Numbered from the stretch's first letter, positions 9,112-17,677 are shown. The stretch: DNA of 64,000 nt from Methylohalomonas lacus (GCF_024808875.1 NZ_JANUCT010000006.1:1-64000), one strand, 5' to 3'. Notes: generated by a model from the letters alone, not told the origin. Numbers and translations are program-made.

Positions 9112-9846
9112 ATGTCAAAGCTGGTCTTGAGCATGAACGGGGCCGTTCAGGGCGAGTATGAACTCGACAAGGAACGGGTCACCATCGGACGCAAACCCGA
9201 GAACGATATCCAGATCGATAATCTGGCGGTCAGTGGCAAACACGCCCTGATCATCACGATTCTCGACGACTCTTTCCTTGAGGACCTGGGCAGCACCAAC
9301 GGCACCTACGTCAACGGTAAGCTCATCAAGAAACACGCCCTGAAGGATGGTGACGTCGTTGCCATCGGCAAGCACGAGCTCAAGTACATCAACGAGCACG
9401 CCTCGGCTGACGACGACGAATTCGAAAAGACCATGATCATCAAGCCGGGCTCGGCCAGTGCCGCCGTAGCCGCGGCGCAGGCCGCGGAAAAGGCCGCCGG
9501 CACCGCCGCCGGGGTCAGCACCTCGACCGAAAGCGCGGCGAAAAGCACGACCACGGCACCGGGCAGCATGCCGCTGGGCCGCCTGACGGTGCTGAACGGC
9601 CCGATCGCCGGCAAGGAACTGGAACTCTCCAAGGCACTCATTACGCTGGGCAAGCCCGGCACCCAGGTGGCCGTGATCTCGCGCCGGCCACAGGGCTACT
9701 TCCTCACCCACATCGAAAGCGACGGCGACGGCAAGCGCTACCCACTGGTCAACGGCGAGGCCATCGGTCCCAAGGCCTACGCGCTGAAGGACAACGACAT
9801 GATCGAGCTGGCCGGCATCAAGATGGAGTTCTCGTCGGTTCAGTAG
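9112..9846 (+). CDS. FHA-domain protein with a second, divergent FHA-like half (244 aa)
   Basis: First FHA domain at about 20-95: TIGRKPENDIQIDNLAVSGKHAL and DLGSTNGTYVNGKLI, with the phosphothreonine-binding Arg, Ser and Asn in place. A linker follows with FEKTMIIKPG, a plausible kinase target threonine, then an Ala/Thr-rich stretch (about 115-155). The C-terminal half (LTVLNGPIAGKELELSKALITLGKPG to the end) resembles a second FHA fold but lacks the usual GR...SxxH set. Ribosome-binding site AAGGA before 9112. Last gene of the kinase operon and a likely substrate or adaptor. Confidence 0.88.
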   Translation: MSKLVLSMNGAVQGEYELDKERVTIGRKPENDIQIDNLAVSGKHALIITILDDSFLEDLGSTNGTYVNGKLIKKHALKDGDVVAIGKHELKYINEHASADDDEFEKTMIIKPGSASAAVAAAQAAEKAAGTAAGVSTSTESAAKSTTTAPGSMPLGRLTVLNGPIAGKELELSKALITLGKPGTQVAVISRRPQGYFLTHIESDGDGKRYPLVNGEAIGPKAYALKDNDMIELAGIKMEFSSVQ

Positions 9847-9881
9847 GCGGCCGCCCGGGCCGAATGCCCTTTTAACAGCCC

Positions 9882-9994
9882 ATTCGCGGCGGGGTCGCCG
9901 CTCCTACGATTCCAGAATCAATCTTCGTAGAAGCCGATTGCGATCGGCGAAACATGATCTAAAGCATTCGCGGATTTTAATCCGCTCCCACCGG
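9882..9994. repeat. Cluster of three REP-like palindromes
   Basis: Three hairpin units between the convergent FHA and cyclase genes: 9882-9909 (read on minus, TCGTAGGAGCGGCGACCCC then GCCGCGAA), 9927-9952 (plus, GTAGAAGCCGATTGCGATC then GGCGAAA) and 9964-9994 (minus, GGTGGGAGCGGATTAAAATC then CGCGAATG). They share a head like GTrGGAGCsG, a short imperfect hairpin and a CGCGAA tail, alternating in orientation, which is how REP/BIME elements are organised. No T-tract, so not plain terminators. Confidence 0.7.
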
Positions 9995-10041
9995 AGTCAG
10001 GCCAGCCAATCACTCATCACCAATCAACCCGTTAACCAATC

Positions 10042-12285
10042 CTACTTGCTCGTGTGCGTGAACACGCCGTCCCAGTCGTCGCCCGGCGGCTGCTGGCGGA
10101 AAAACTGAATCCGCTCGATATACACCGCGTACAGTTTCAGTGCCGTACGTTGCTGCAAATTCAGTAGCTGCATCTCGGCCAGATCCCAGTCCTGGTTGCG
10201 GTATAGCCGCAACGCTTCCTGGTACAGCTTCAACTCATCGCGTACGCCCGGATCGAGTTCGGCTTTCGCTCCCAGCGGCTCGTAGATGGTCAATGGCTCG
10301 TCGCGACCCTTGACCCGCACCCGGTCGATCTCGCGGAAGGCATGATCCGGTACGGCCTCGCGGGTGAATTCGCTGACCAGGATGTCGACGCCATAGTTCT
10401 TGGTCAGACCCTCCAGCCGCGCCCCCAGATTCACTGCGTCACCCAGCACTGTATAGGCACGACGGAATTCCGAGCCCATGTTGCCGACGCTCATGTCACC
10501 GCTGTTGATGCCGACGCCGACCCGGATCGCCGGCCAGCCGCGCGCCTGGAACTCCGCCTGCAATTCATGCATACGCGCAACCATTTGCAGGGCCGCCTCG
10601 ACGGCATGGCGGGCATGATCCGGATCCGGCAGCGGTGCGCCCCAGAATGCCATGATGGCGTCACCCATATACTTGTCGATGGTACCGCGCTGGCCATGGA
10701 TCACCCGGGTCATCGGTGTCAGCAGACTGTTCATCAGATCGGCCAGCTCGGCCGGCGCCATTGACTCGGAAATCGTGGTAAAGCCGCGCACGTCGGAAAA
10801 CAGCACCGACATTTCGCGGTTTTCCGCGGCCAGTGAATAAGCCTGCGGGTTGGCGCTCATCTCGTCGACCAGTTCCGGCGGAATGTACTGGCCGAACAGG
10901 CCGCTAAGCTGGCGCTTGTTGCGCTGCTCGAAAAAGAAGCCATAGGTCATGTTGAGCACGAACATGAGCATTATCAGTACCAGCACGCTGCCGATCGGCA
11001 GGACCAGGTCGGCGGCATTCCAGACCCACAGGTTGAGGCCGGCCGACGCCAGCAGCAGCGCGGCAAATCCGGTCGTTGCCAGCAACGGCGACAGTAATGG
11101 CAGAGCCAGCATGATCAGGCCGGCCAGCAACAGGTGGATGAACTCGGCACCGAGCGTATACGCCGGCCGTTCCATGATACGGTTGTCGAGTATGCCGGCG
11201 ACCAGGTTGGCATGGATCTCGACACCGGGATACTCGCTTTGCACCGGTGTCGAGCGCAGGTCGAACAGGCCCGGTGCCGAGGTGCCGACCAGGACGATGC
11301 GATCGTGCAGGACCTCGTCAGGGACAGCGCCGGACAGCACGTCGGCGGCGGAAACGTAGGGGAAGCTGCCGTAGCGACCGCGGTACGGTACCAGCGCGCG
11401 CAGGCGCTCATCGACGGGTATGCGTAAACCGCCCGCCTGCAACCATTCCAGACCGCTGTAACCGCTGTCGCCGAACGGGCCGGACCCGGCATAGCCGGGT
11501 TCGACCCGGTCGGCACCGACGATGCGGCGGGCCATGGCCAGTGACAGCGACTCGTAGTAGTCGCCCTCGAACTCGAACAGCATGGGCACCCGCCGAACCA
11601 CGCCGTCACTGTCGATCTCGGGATTGAAATGGCCGCCGCCGCTGGCGGCTTCCTGGAAAATCGCCAGGTTGGCACCATAACCGTTGGCTTCCAGGGCATG
11701 GGCACTGTTCGGCCGGAAATCCGCCGCGCTCAGCACCGGCGGTGGCAAGGCGCCACTGCGGTTGTTGGCCTCGGCTTCGTCGCGCCGGAAGTAATATCCC
11801 AGCAACACCGGCCGCCCGCGCAGACTGGCAGCGAAACGCTGATCGTAGTCAAGTTCGTCACGCAGGTTTGCCAGCTCGTCGTGGAACGCCGGTTGATCGG
11901 CCAGTTCGTCGGCGGCGAGCCGTTCCAGCACACGCAGACCGGAACTGTCATCCGGCTCGGCAAAGACAACGTCGAAACCGACCAGGCGGGCCTGGTACTG
12001 GTCGAACAGCTGTTCGACCATCAGCTCGAGTTTGTCGCGACCCCAGGGCCAGCGCCCGACCTCGGCCAGACTGTCCTCGTCGATGTCGACGATGACGATA
12101 CGATCGTCCCGGTCCGCTTCCATGGTCAGCAGCATGCGGCTGTCATAGGCCAGGTTTTCGATCGTATCGATGAATGACCAGTGCAATGCGCTGCCCGCGG
12201 GGCTCAGTACATGCAGCAGGCCCAGCACCAACACACACAGGTTGATGGCCAGCAGGGGCCAGAGTCGCTTGAGGCGGTTAGGCAT
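10042..12285 (-). CDS. CHASE2-sensor class III adenylate cyclase (747 aa)
   Basis: N-terminal helix, extracytoplasmic CHASE2 domain (IVIVDIDEDSLAEVGRWPWGRDKL), two or three helices near residues 380-455, and a class III cyclase catalytic domain from about 490. Metal-binding Asp in LFSDVRGFT and KYMGDAIMAFWG; the Lys of TIDKYMGD and the Asp of VLGDAVNLGARLEG are the ATP-selecting residues, so adenylate rather than guanylate cyclase is predicted. A helical tail follows. It lies 44 bp after the Mla-type lipoprotein gene, last in a long minus-strand operon. Its sensor is of the same kind as that of the kinase across the REP cluster. Confidence 0.9.
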   Translation of the reverse strand: MPNRLKRLWPLLAINLCVLVLGLLHVLSPAGSALHWSFIDTIENLAYDSRMLLTMEADRDDRIVIVDIDEDSLAEVGRWPWGRDKLELMVEQLFDQYQARLVGFDVVFAEPDDSSGLRVLERLAADELADQPAFHDELANLRDELDYDQRFAASLRGRPVLLGYYFRRDEAEANNRSGALPPPVLSAADFRPNSAHALEANGYGANLAIFQEAASGGGHFNPEIDSDGVVRRVPMLFEFEGDYYESLSLAMARRIVGADRVEPGYAGSGPFGDSGYSGLEWLQAGGLRIPVDERLRALVPYRGRYGSFPYVSAADVLSGAVPDEVLHDRIVLVGTSAPGLFDLRSTPVQSEYPGVEIHANLVAGILDNRIMERPAYTLGAEFIHLLLAGLIMLALPLLSPLLATTGFAALLLASAGLNLWVWNAADLVLPIGSVLVLIMLMFVLNMTYGFFFEQRNKRQLSGLFGQYIPPELVDEMSANPQAYSLAAENREMSVLFSDVRGFTTISESMAPAELADLMNSLLTPMTRVIHGQRGTIDKYMGDAIMAFWGAPLPDPDHARHAVEAALQMVARMHELQAEFQARGWPAIRVGVGINSGDMSVGNMGSEFRRAYTVLGDAVNLGARLEGLTKNYGVDILVSEFTREAVPDHAFREIDRVRVKGRDEPLTIYEPLGAKAELDPGVRDELKLYQEALRLYRNQDWDLAEMQLLNLQQRTALKLYAVYIERIQFFRQQPPGDDWDGVFTHTSK

Positions 12286-12329
12286 GGATCTCGGTTTCGT
12301 GGTACTGGACTCAGCCGGTCGCCGGCCGA

Positions 12330-12938
12330 TTATTCCTGCCGTAGCCGTTCACTCGCCACCGGCCGCGCATCGGCGAGGAAACGTTCGTAGACTCGCTCCA
12401 GCGCCCGGCCAAAGGCGTTGACCAACGCCGGCATGGCGGCGTCGCTGACCGGCTCACGCTCGCTATAGGTCTTCACCAGTAACGGCCTGGCTTGCGCCCC
12501 GTGCCGTAGCTGCAGTTCCAGCGTGACGACAACATATTCCGGACCTGCCTTTCCGAATTGCATGAACTCCCCGAGATAGCCGGCGATCACGAATTCGGCC
12601 GGCACATCGGCTGCACGTGTCACCGTGGCTGCCGTCTGGCAGTCACGCAGGTAATTCAACAGATGGTCGCGTACCAGGTCAGCCGGGGCCTGCTGCCACA
12701 GATGGTAGTCATGTTTTTTCAATTCCACACTATCGTTGCTATCGCTGTAGACGATTCCCCGTTCGTGCAACAGCCCGTCGGTGCGAAACGCCGCGACACG
12801 CAAGGTGTCCGCGGTCAATTGACCGTTACAGTGCCCGGCATCCGCAGCCGGCAGACGGTAAAAGTGGTCCTCGGGTGCCGGCGACGGCGCCGCACACCCC
12901 ACCAGACCGATCAATAGCGCAAGTGCCGCTTTTTTCAC
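12330..12938 (-). CDS. ABC-transport auxiliary lipoprotein (PF03886/PqiC-like, 202 aa)
   Basis: Lipoprotein signal with lipobox LVGC (MKKAALALLIGLVGCAAPSP), then DHFYRLP, the start of the ABC-type transport auxiliary domain related to PqiC/YmbA. These outer-membrane lipoproteins partner MCE-type lipid transporters. The GTG start overlaps the stop of the upstream MCE gene by 4 bp (GTGA), so translation is likely coupled. It probably completes the periplasmic route of the lipid transporter. No separate MlaC or MlaA gene is visible. Confidence 0.8.
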   Translation of the reverse strand: MKKAALALLIGLVGCAAPSPAPEDHFYRLPAADAGHCNGQLTADTLRVAAFRTDGLLHERGIVYSDSNDSVELKKHDYHLWQQAPADLVRDHLLNYLRDCQTAATVTRAADVPAEFVIAGYLGEFMQFGKAGPEYVVVTLELQLRHGAQARPLLVKTYSEREPVSDAAMPALVNAFGRALERVYERFLADARPVASERLRQE

Positions 12939-13936
12939 TGACTGTCCTCCTCGGCCGCGTCTTCGGCTGCCGTACCGCGCAGCAGGACACCCGGGTTGGC
13001 ACGCAACTGACGACTGAATTCATTCATATTGCGGCTGGTCCCCTGCAAGTGGTAGGTGATGGCATCGATATTGGTGGCTATCGTTTCCAGAGCGCTGCGC
13101 AGCTGATTGACAGAGGTCTGCAAATCGGCCCTGTTATCAGTCACCAGGCCGTCGACCCCGGCGAGTACACCGTCCATGTGGACGCGGGTCTCATCGATAT
13201 TGGTCAGCAGCGTATTCAGGCTGACTGAGGCCGACTGCAGGTTGTCAAGTGTGTGCGCCACATGTTGCTGGTTCGAATCGCCAAGCATCTGTTCGAGATT
13301 GTCGGCCGAGCGATTCAGCGTTGTGATCAAACGATTGGTTTCATCAATAAACTCGGTCCGGTCAAGTTTATTCTGCAGATCACTGAACAACGGCCGCAGA
13401 TCCTCGCGGGTCAGGGTCAACAACTCACCGGTCAAGCGGTCGACATCACGCGTCAGGGTGTCCAGCAACGGCCTCAGGCTGTCCTCGGACAGTTGCTGAA
13501 ACTGGGCCGCGACGTCGTTGACCACCGCAAACAGGCTGGCCGCCTCTCGGCCGGCAATTTCGTTGCCCGGTTCCAGCATGACGTCACTGTCGCCTTCCTC
13601 GATCTCGATGGTCATGGATGACAGCAGTCCGGAAGCGACCACCCTGGCGACGCTGTCACTGGGAATATGCCAGTCGCGCTGCACGCTCAGGGTCAGCTCG
13701 TAGCGCATGCCGCCGTCGCTTCGCATCGGCTCCAGCGCCTCCACCTGCCCAACCTGATAGCCCTCGTAGAGCACCGGCGTGCCATACTTGATACCGGCGA
13801 CATTGTCGTAAACCACCGTGTATTGATCACTCGGTCCGCTGCGGCCAGTCAGCTGGTAAACCACGACCAGCAATACGGCAAACAGGCCGAGGACGAAGCA
13901 GCCGACGACAAAATAGTTGATGTTGTCACGTTTCAT
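12935..13936 (-). CDS. mlaD: MlaD/MCE-domain lipid-transport protein (333 aa)
   Basis: One N-terminal membrane helix (INYFVVGCFVLGLFAVLLVVVYQL), an MCE domain (about 38-120: YTVVYDNVAGIKYGTPVLYEGYQVGQVE), then a long helical region to the C-terminus that may form a needle or coiled coil. It is longer than E. coli MlaD (about 180 aa) and resembles the 300-350 aa MCE proteins paired with PqiC-type lipoproteins. It binds lipid in the periplasm and docks on the permease. It lies 18 bp after mlaF and overlaps the lipoprotein gene. Confidence 0.88.
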   Translation of the reverse strand: MKRDNINYFVVGCFVLGLFAVLLVVVYQLTGRSGPSDQYTVVYDNVAGIKYGTPVLYEGYQVGQVEALEPMRSDGGMRYELTLSVQRDWHIPSDSVARVVASGLLSSMTIEIEEGDSDVMLEPGNEIAGREAASLFAVVNDVAAQFQQLSEDSLRPLLDTLTRDVDRLTGELLTLTREDLRPLFSDLQNKLDRTEFIDETNRLITTLNRSADNLEQMLGDSNQQHVAHTLDNLQSASVSLNTLLTNIDETRVHMDGVLAGVDGLVTDNRADLQTSVNQLRSALETIATNIDAITYHLQGTSRNMNEFSRQLRANPGVLLRGTAAEDAAEEDSQ

Positions 13937-13954
13937 AAATCAGTGTGTCCGCCT

Positions 13955-14755
13955 CTAACCTGCCGTCAACCGATCCATGTAGGCATCAGCTTCCAGGCGT
14001 TCCTTGCTGGGTGTTCGATTGAGCAACGACTGAATGCGCTCGTTATCCGAGGCGCGCAGCGCCGTCACAGTGTCGGTGATCAGTATATGGCCGCGATCCA
14101 GCACGGTAATGCGATCGGCGATCTTGAAGGCGCTGTCCAGCTCATGCGTAACCACGACAATGGTCATGCCCATGGCATCACGCAGGCGCAGGATCAGTTC
14201 ATCCAGTTCGGCCGCAACCACCGGATCCAGTCCGGCCGAGGGTTCGTCGAAGAATAACAGTTTCGGGTCCATGACAATCGCCCGTGCCAGTGCGGCGCGC
14301 TTGATCATGCCACCCGACAGTTCCGCCGGCATCATATCCTCATAGCCGCCGAGATTGACCACCTCGAGTTTCATACGCGCCATGATGCGCATGGTCTTTT
14401 CGTCGAGCTTGGTGTGTTCGCGCAACGGCAGCATGACGTTCTCGACCACACTCAGCGATGACAATAGTGCACCGCCCTGAAATGCCACGCCCATATTCCG
14501 GCGCAGCTGGTACATCGCGTCGGCATCACAGCGCGTGATGTCCTGGCCAAGCAAACGGATACTGCCGCTGGTGGGTATGCCCAGGCCCAGCAGATACCGC
14601 AGCAGCGTACTCTTGCCGGAGCCGCTGCCGCCCATGATGATCATGATCTCGCCTTCGTGTACCTCGAGATCGATGCCGTGCAGGATCTCGGTAGTGCCGT
14701 AATGCGTAACGAGCTTGTCGATCTCGATAACCGGCTGGTGCAGTGTTGCGTTCAT
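13955..14755 (-). CDS. mlaF: Mla-type ABC transporter ATP-binding protein
   Basis: 266 aa. Walker A GGSGSGKST, Q-loop VAFQGGALLSSLSV, signature ELSGGMIKRAALARA, Walker B LLFFDEPSAGLDP and H-loop VVVTHEL are all present; the family-specific Met-Pro-Ala-Glu-Leu-Ser-Gly-Gly stretch fits MlaF. It energises lipid movement between the inner membrane and the periplasmic MCE protein. Its ATG overlaps the mlaE stop by one base (TGATG). Confidence 0.92.
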   Translation of the reverse strand: MNATLHQPVIEIDKLVTHYGTTEILHGIDLEVHEGEIMIIMGGSGSGKSTLLRYLLGLGIPTSGSIRLLGQDITRCDADAMYQLRRNMGVAFQGGALLSSLSVVENVMLPLREHTKLDEKTMRIMARMKLEVVNLGGYEDMMPAELSGGMIKRAALARAIVMDPKLLFFDEPSAGLDPVVAAELDELILRLRDAMGMTIVVVTHELDSAFKIADRITVLDRGHILITDTVTALRASDNERIQSLLNRTPSKERLEADAYMDRLTAG

Positions 14756-15576
14756 CAGCGATTCAGGAAATAGGTAAAGATCATGTCAGCGATGACGATG
14801 TAGGAAATCGACAGCACCACCGCGCGGGTGGTGACGCGACCGACGCCCTCGGCGCCGCCGCTGACCTGGAAACCGTTGCTGACACCGACCAGGGCAATGA
14901 TCGTGGCAAACACACCGCTCTTCACCAGCCCCTGTGAAAGATCATTCACGCTCAGCGCCGCCAGGCTGCGATCCAGGTACGCCGTATAGCTCAGACCCAG
15001 CTCCACCGAGGTGTAGACCGCACCGCCGAACAGCCCGGCCAGATCGGCCAGGAATGTCAGCGTTGGCACCATGACGAGCATCGCCAGCAGGGCCGGCGCA
15101 ACCAGATAGCGTACCGGGTTGATACCCATCACCCGCAACGCATCGACTTCCTGCGAGACCTGCATGGTGGCAATACGCGCAGCCAGCGCCGAGCCTGAGC
15201 GACCGGCCACGAGAATACCGGTGATCAACGGTCCGAACTCACGGGTCACCGACAGCGCGATGCCGACGACCACCTGTGATTCGGCACCGAAGGTCTTCAG
15301 TGAATGAATGCCCTGGATGGCCAGCATGACACCGATGGCAAACGACAGAATGAAAATGATGGGTGCCGCGGCAATGCCAATCGACATCATCTGGGCAAAC
15401 ACGGCCGGCACGCTGATCGGCTGGCGCTTGAACGGCCCGATGATTATCCAGTAAAGACTTTCGATCAGTAATGCGCCGGTATAGCCGAGCTCCTCGACCG
15501 TGCGCACACTGAGCCGGCCCAGCTGTTCGACGCCGGAGTGGGCTTTCGCCGGCCAACTGGTGGAAGCTTCAGTCAT
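14755..15576 (-). CDS. mlaE: Mla-type ABC transporter permease
   Basis: 273 aa, with five or so membrane helices after a roughly 45-residue cytoplasmic N-terminus. It carries the MlaE/YrbE motifs TREFGPLITGILVAGRSGSALAARIATMQVSQEVDALRVMGINPVRYLVAPALLA. It forms the membrane dimer bound by MlaF below and the MCE hexamer above. Its start overlaps the 3' end of the STAS gene by 8 bp, so the two are translationally linked. Confidence 0.92.
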   Translation of the reverse strand: MTEASTSWPAKAHSGVEQLGRLSVRTVEELGYTGALLIESLYWIIIGPFKRQPISVPAVFAQMMSIGIAAAPIIFILSFAIGVMLAIQGIHSLKTFGAESQVVVGIALSVTREFGPLITGILVAGRSGSALAARIATMQVSQEVDALRVMGINPVRYLVAPALLAMLVMVPTLTFLADLAGLFGGAVYTSVELGLSYTAYLDRSLAALSVNDLSQGLVKSGVFATIIALVGVSNGFQVSGGAEGVGRVTTRAVVLSISYIVIADMIFTYFLNR

Positions 15577-15901
15577 CCTGCTGGAAGTAGGCGTCGACGC
15601 TGGCGTAGATCGGAAATACCTGGTCCAGACGTGCCAGGCTGAGTACGCTCATGGCGCTGTTGCTGACCGCAACCAGTGCGAACTGCCGCTGGTTTTTGCG
15701 TGCCGCCTGATAGCCCTCGACAAGACTGGCGACCCCGGAGCTGTCGATATAGCTGACCGCAGCCATGTCGACCAGCAGATCCTGGCCGGACTCGATGACG
15801 CCGAGAATCTGCTGACGCGCTATCGGTGACTGCGACAGATCGATCTCGCCGCTCAGCTCGATGATACTGACACCTTCGTGCTGGCGCTGGTTGTATGACA
15901 T
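15569..15901 (-). CDS. STAS-domain protein (anti-anti-sigma / MlaB-like, 110 aa)
   Basis: A single STAS domain: GVSIIELSGEIDLSQSPIARQQIL, DLLVDMAAVSYIDSSGVASLVEGYQAARK. The DSSG motif has the serine that is phosphorylated in SpoIIAA/RsbV-type antagonists. The start at 15901 (MSYNQRQHEG) gives a standard domain length. Two contexts compete: it overlaps mlaE, where MlaB (also a STAS protein) regulates the transporter; and it lies beside an RsbW-like ATPase and a SpoIIE phosphatase, which normally act on such STAS proteins. It could do both. Confidence 0.85.
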   Translation of the reverse strand: MSYNQRQHEGVSIIELSGEIDLSQSPIARQQILGVIESGQDLLVDMAAVSYIDSSGVASLVEGYQAARKNQRQFALVAVSNSAMSVLSLARLDQVFPIYASVDAYFQQDD

Positions 15902-15962
15902 GAACCTGACTCTCCCCGTGTCAGAAACGCCGCTATAACTTTTGCATCCCCATGCTATAGCG

Positions 15963-16403
15963 CTAGCTTGCGTTCTCGCCGCTGATTTTACGACGCATCT
16001 CGAGATAGTTGCCATCACCACCCTCAAGATGGCCGATCCGGCATTCATCCATGATTTCACGAATGAAATGCGTTCCCAGACCACCCGGCTTCACATCGCC
16101 GAGTGCACGTGGCTTGATCCGCTCCAGATCCACCGGTCGGGCAAAGTCGCGCAGGTGGAAATGTATGCTGTCCCCATTATTGAAAATTTCGAGCACAATT
16201 TCACCCGACTCATCGCCCTGGTAGGCGTGCTGCATGATATTCATACAGGCCTCGTTGACGGCAAGCACCAGTTGTTCACTCAGCTGGTCATGGCAACCGG
16301 CAAGCTGGGCACTGCGCCTGACCAGCACCCGCACCAGGCACAGCCGGTCCGGGTGCGAGGGAATGCGCAGTTCCAGCAGCTTGTGCATCAGCGCGGTGGA
16401 CAT
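15963..16403 (-). CDS. RsbW-like anti-sigma factor / serine kinase (HATPase_c, 146 aa)
   Basis: GHKL ATPase domain without a histidine-kinase dimerisation part: N-box LVLAVNEACMNIMQHAYQG, then HFHLRDFARPVDLERIKPR and a G-rich lid GDVKPGGLGTHFIREIMDE. This is the architecture of RsbW/SpoIIAB-type kinases that phosphorylate a STAS partner. It overlaps the SpoIIE phosphatase gene; if translation begins at the internal ATG at 16388 the junction is a TGATG, as elsewhere in this operon. No sigma factor gene is visible nearby, so its target may be something else. Confidence 0.83.
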   Translation of the reverse strand: MSTALMHKLLELRIPSHPDRLCLVRVLVRRSAQLAGCHDQLSEQLVLAVNEACMNIMQHAYQGDESGEIVLEIFNNGDSIHFHLRDFARPVDLERIKPRALGDVKPGGLGTHFIREIMDECRIGHLEGGDGNYLEMRRKISGENAS

Positions 16404-17677
16404 CCGATCAGCATCAGCGTCGTATCATCATGCGGCGACTGGTCGCGCATAATATCGTTGATCAGGTTCATCAGGCGCTGCGGCAACGACTTGTCGGCGT
16501 GCGCGCGGATGATGTCCTTGAAGCCCCGCACCTCCAGCTGCGCACCAAGCAGGTCACGGCTCTCGGTAACGCCATCGGTATACAGATACAGGCAGCCACC
16601 GGCCAGCTGCAATGTCTGGGTCGGAAACTCGCTGTCGGCGAGCACACCCAGTGGCGGCACGGCGGCTGCGTACTCGTGGAAATGGCCGTCGGCATCCTGG
16701 AACAGCGGCGGCAGGTGGCCGGCATTGGCAAAGCTGACACTGCCATTATGCGGATTGAAAAAACCGCTGACGATAGTGATGAACATGCCGTGCGAGGCGG
16801 TCTCGCACAGCGCCTCGTTGGCCAGTCCCAGAATGCGGCCGGGGTCGGTCTCCGTCTTTGCCAGGTAATGCAGCAGGCTGCTGGCCCGGGCCATCAGCAG
16901 CGCCGCATTCATGCCCTTGCCGGAGACGTCGGCGAGATTGAAGTAGATGCGGCCGTCCGCGAGCTGGAAATAGTCGTAAAAATCGCCGGACACCGCCTGC
17001 GCCGGCAGGTTCACCGCCTGCACGGGAAACGTGTCGCCGGCCGCTGGCGGCAACAGACCGACCTGGATCTCGCGCGCCAGTTCGAGCTCCTTTTGCAGCC
17101 GCTGCTGCTCGATCAGCGACTGCGCCATGCGGCTGTTGTGAATCGCCAGCGCCGCCGCCGAGGCCAGCGCCGCGGTCAGATGACGATCGCTGTCGGCAAA
17201 CAGGCCGTCGCCGGTCTGCTTGTTGAGCAATTCGAGCGCACCGAGGCATTCGCCACGCACCATCAGCGGCGCACACAGGATCGAACGGGTCTGGAAGTCG
17301 CTTTGCTGGTCGGCCTGGTGATAGAAGTCCGGATCCTGGCTGACGTCGCGCACCATCTGGCACTCGTGCTGGCTGACGGCGCGGCCGACGATGCCCTGGT
17401 TCGGCGTCAGCCGCAGGCCGGTCACATCGACCGGGCCAACACAGCCGCGGCAGACCAGTTCGCGGCCATCCTCCTCAAGCAGGAAGATCGCTGCACCCTC
17501 GGCATTCAGGTATTTGAGGAACTGGCTGAGGGCGTTCTGCAGCGCCTCGTCGATATCCAGCGAACTGGCGAACGACTGGCTGATCTCGGCCAGAAACCCC
17601 AGCTGACGCTGGATGGAATGGTCGTCACTGCCCTCGAACAGATTGAGTACCGTTGCCCCCATGTCACCAACCGCCAC
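16388..17677 (-). CDS. GAF-domain SpoIIE/RsbU-type PP2C phosphatase (429 aa)
   Basis: N-terminal GAF domain (about 25-180: SLDIDEALQNALSQFLKYLNAEGAAIFLLEEDGRELVCRG), a helical linker (QSLIEQQRLQKELELAREIQVGLLP, signalling-helix type) and a SpoIIE catalytic domain (about 215-425) with AVSGDFYDYF, LADVSGKGMNAALLM, FANAGHLPPLF, LYTDGVTESRD and DDTTLMLI. Such enzymes dephosphorylate STAS proteins. The GTG at 17677 is taken as start; an ATG at 17662 is an alternative. First gene of an eight-gene minus-strand operon running to the adenylate cyclase. Confidence 0.9.
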   Translation of the reverse strand: MAVGDMGATVLNLFEGSDDHSIQRQLGFLAEISQSFASSLDIDEALQNALSQFLKYLNAEGAAIFLLEEDGRELVCRGCVGPVDVTGLRLTPNQGIVGRAVSQHECQMVRDVSQDPDFYHQADQQSDFQTRSILCAPLMVRGECLGALELLNKQTGDGLFADSDRHLTAALASAAALAIHNSRMAQSLIEQQRLQKELELAREIQVGLLPPAAGDTFPVQAVNLPAQAVSGDFYDYFQLADGRIYFNLADVSGKGMNAALLMARASSLLHYLAKTETDPGRILGLANEALCETASHGMFITIVSGFFNPHNGSVSFANAGHLPPLFQDADGHFHEYAAAVPPLGVLADSEFPTQTLQLAGGCLYLYTDGVTESRDLLGAQLEVRGFKDIIRAHADKSLPQRLMNLINDIMRDQSPHDDTTLMLIGCPPR

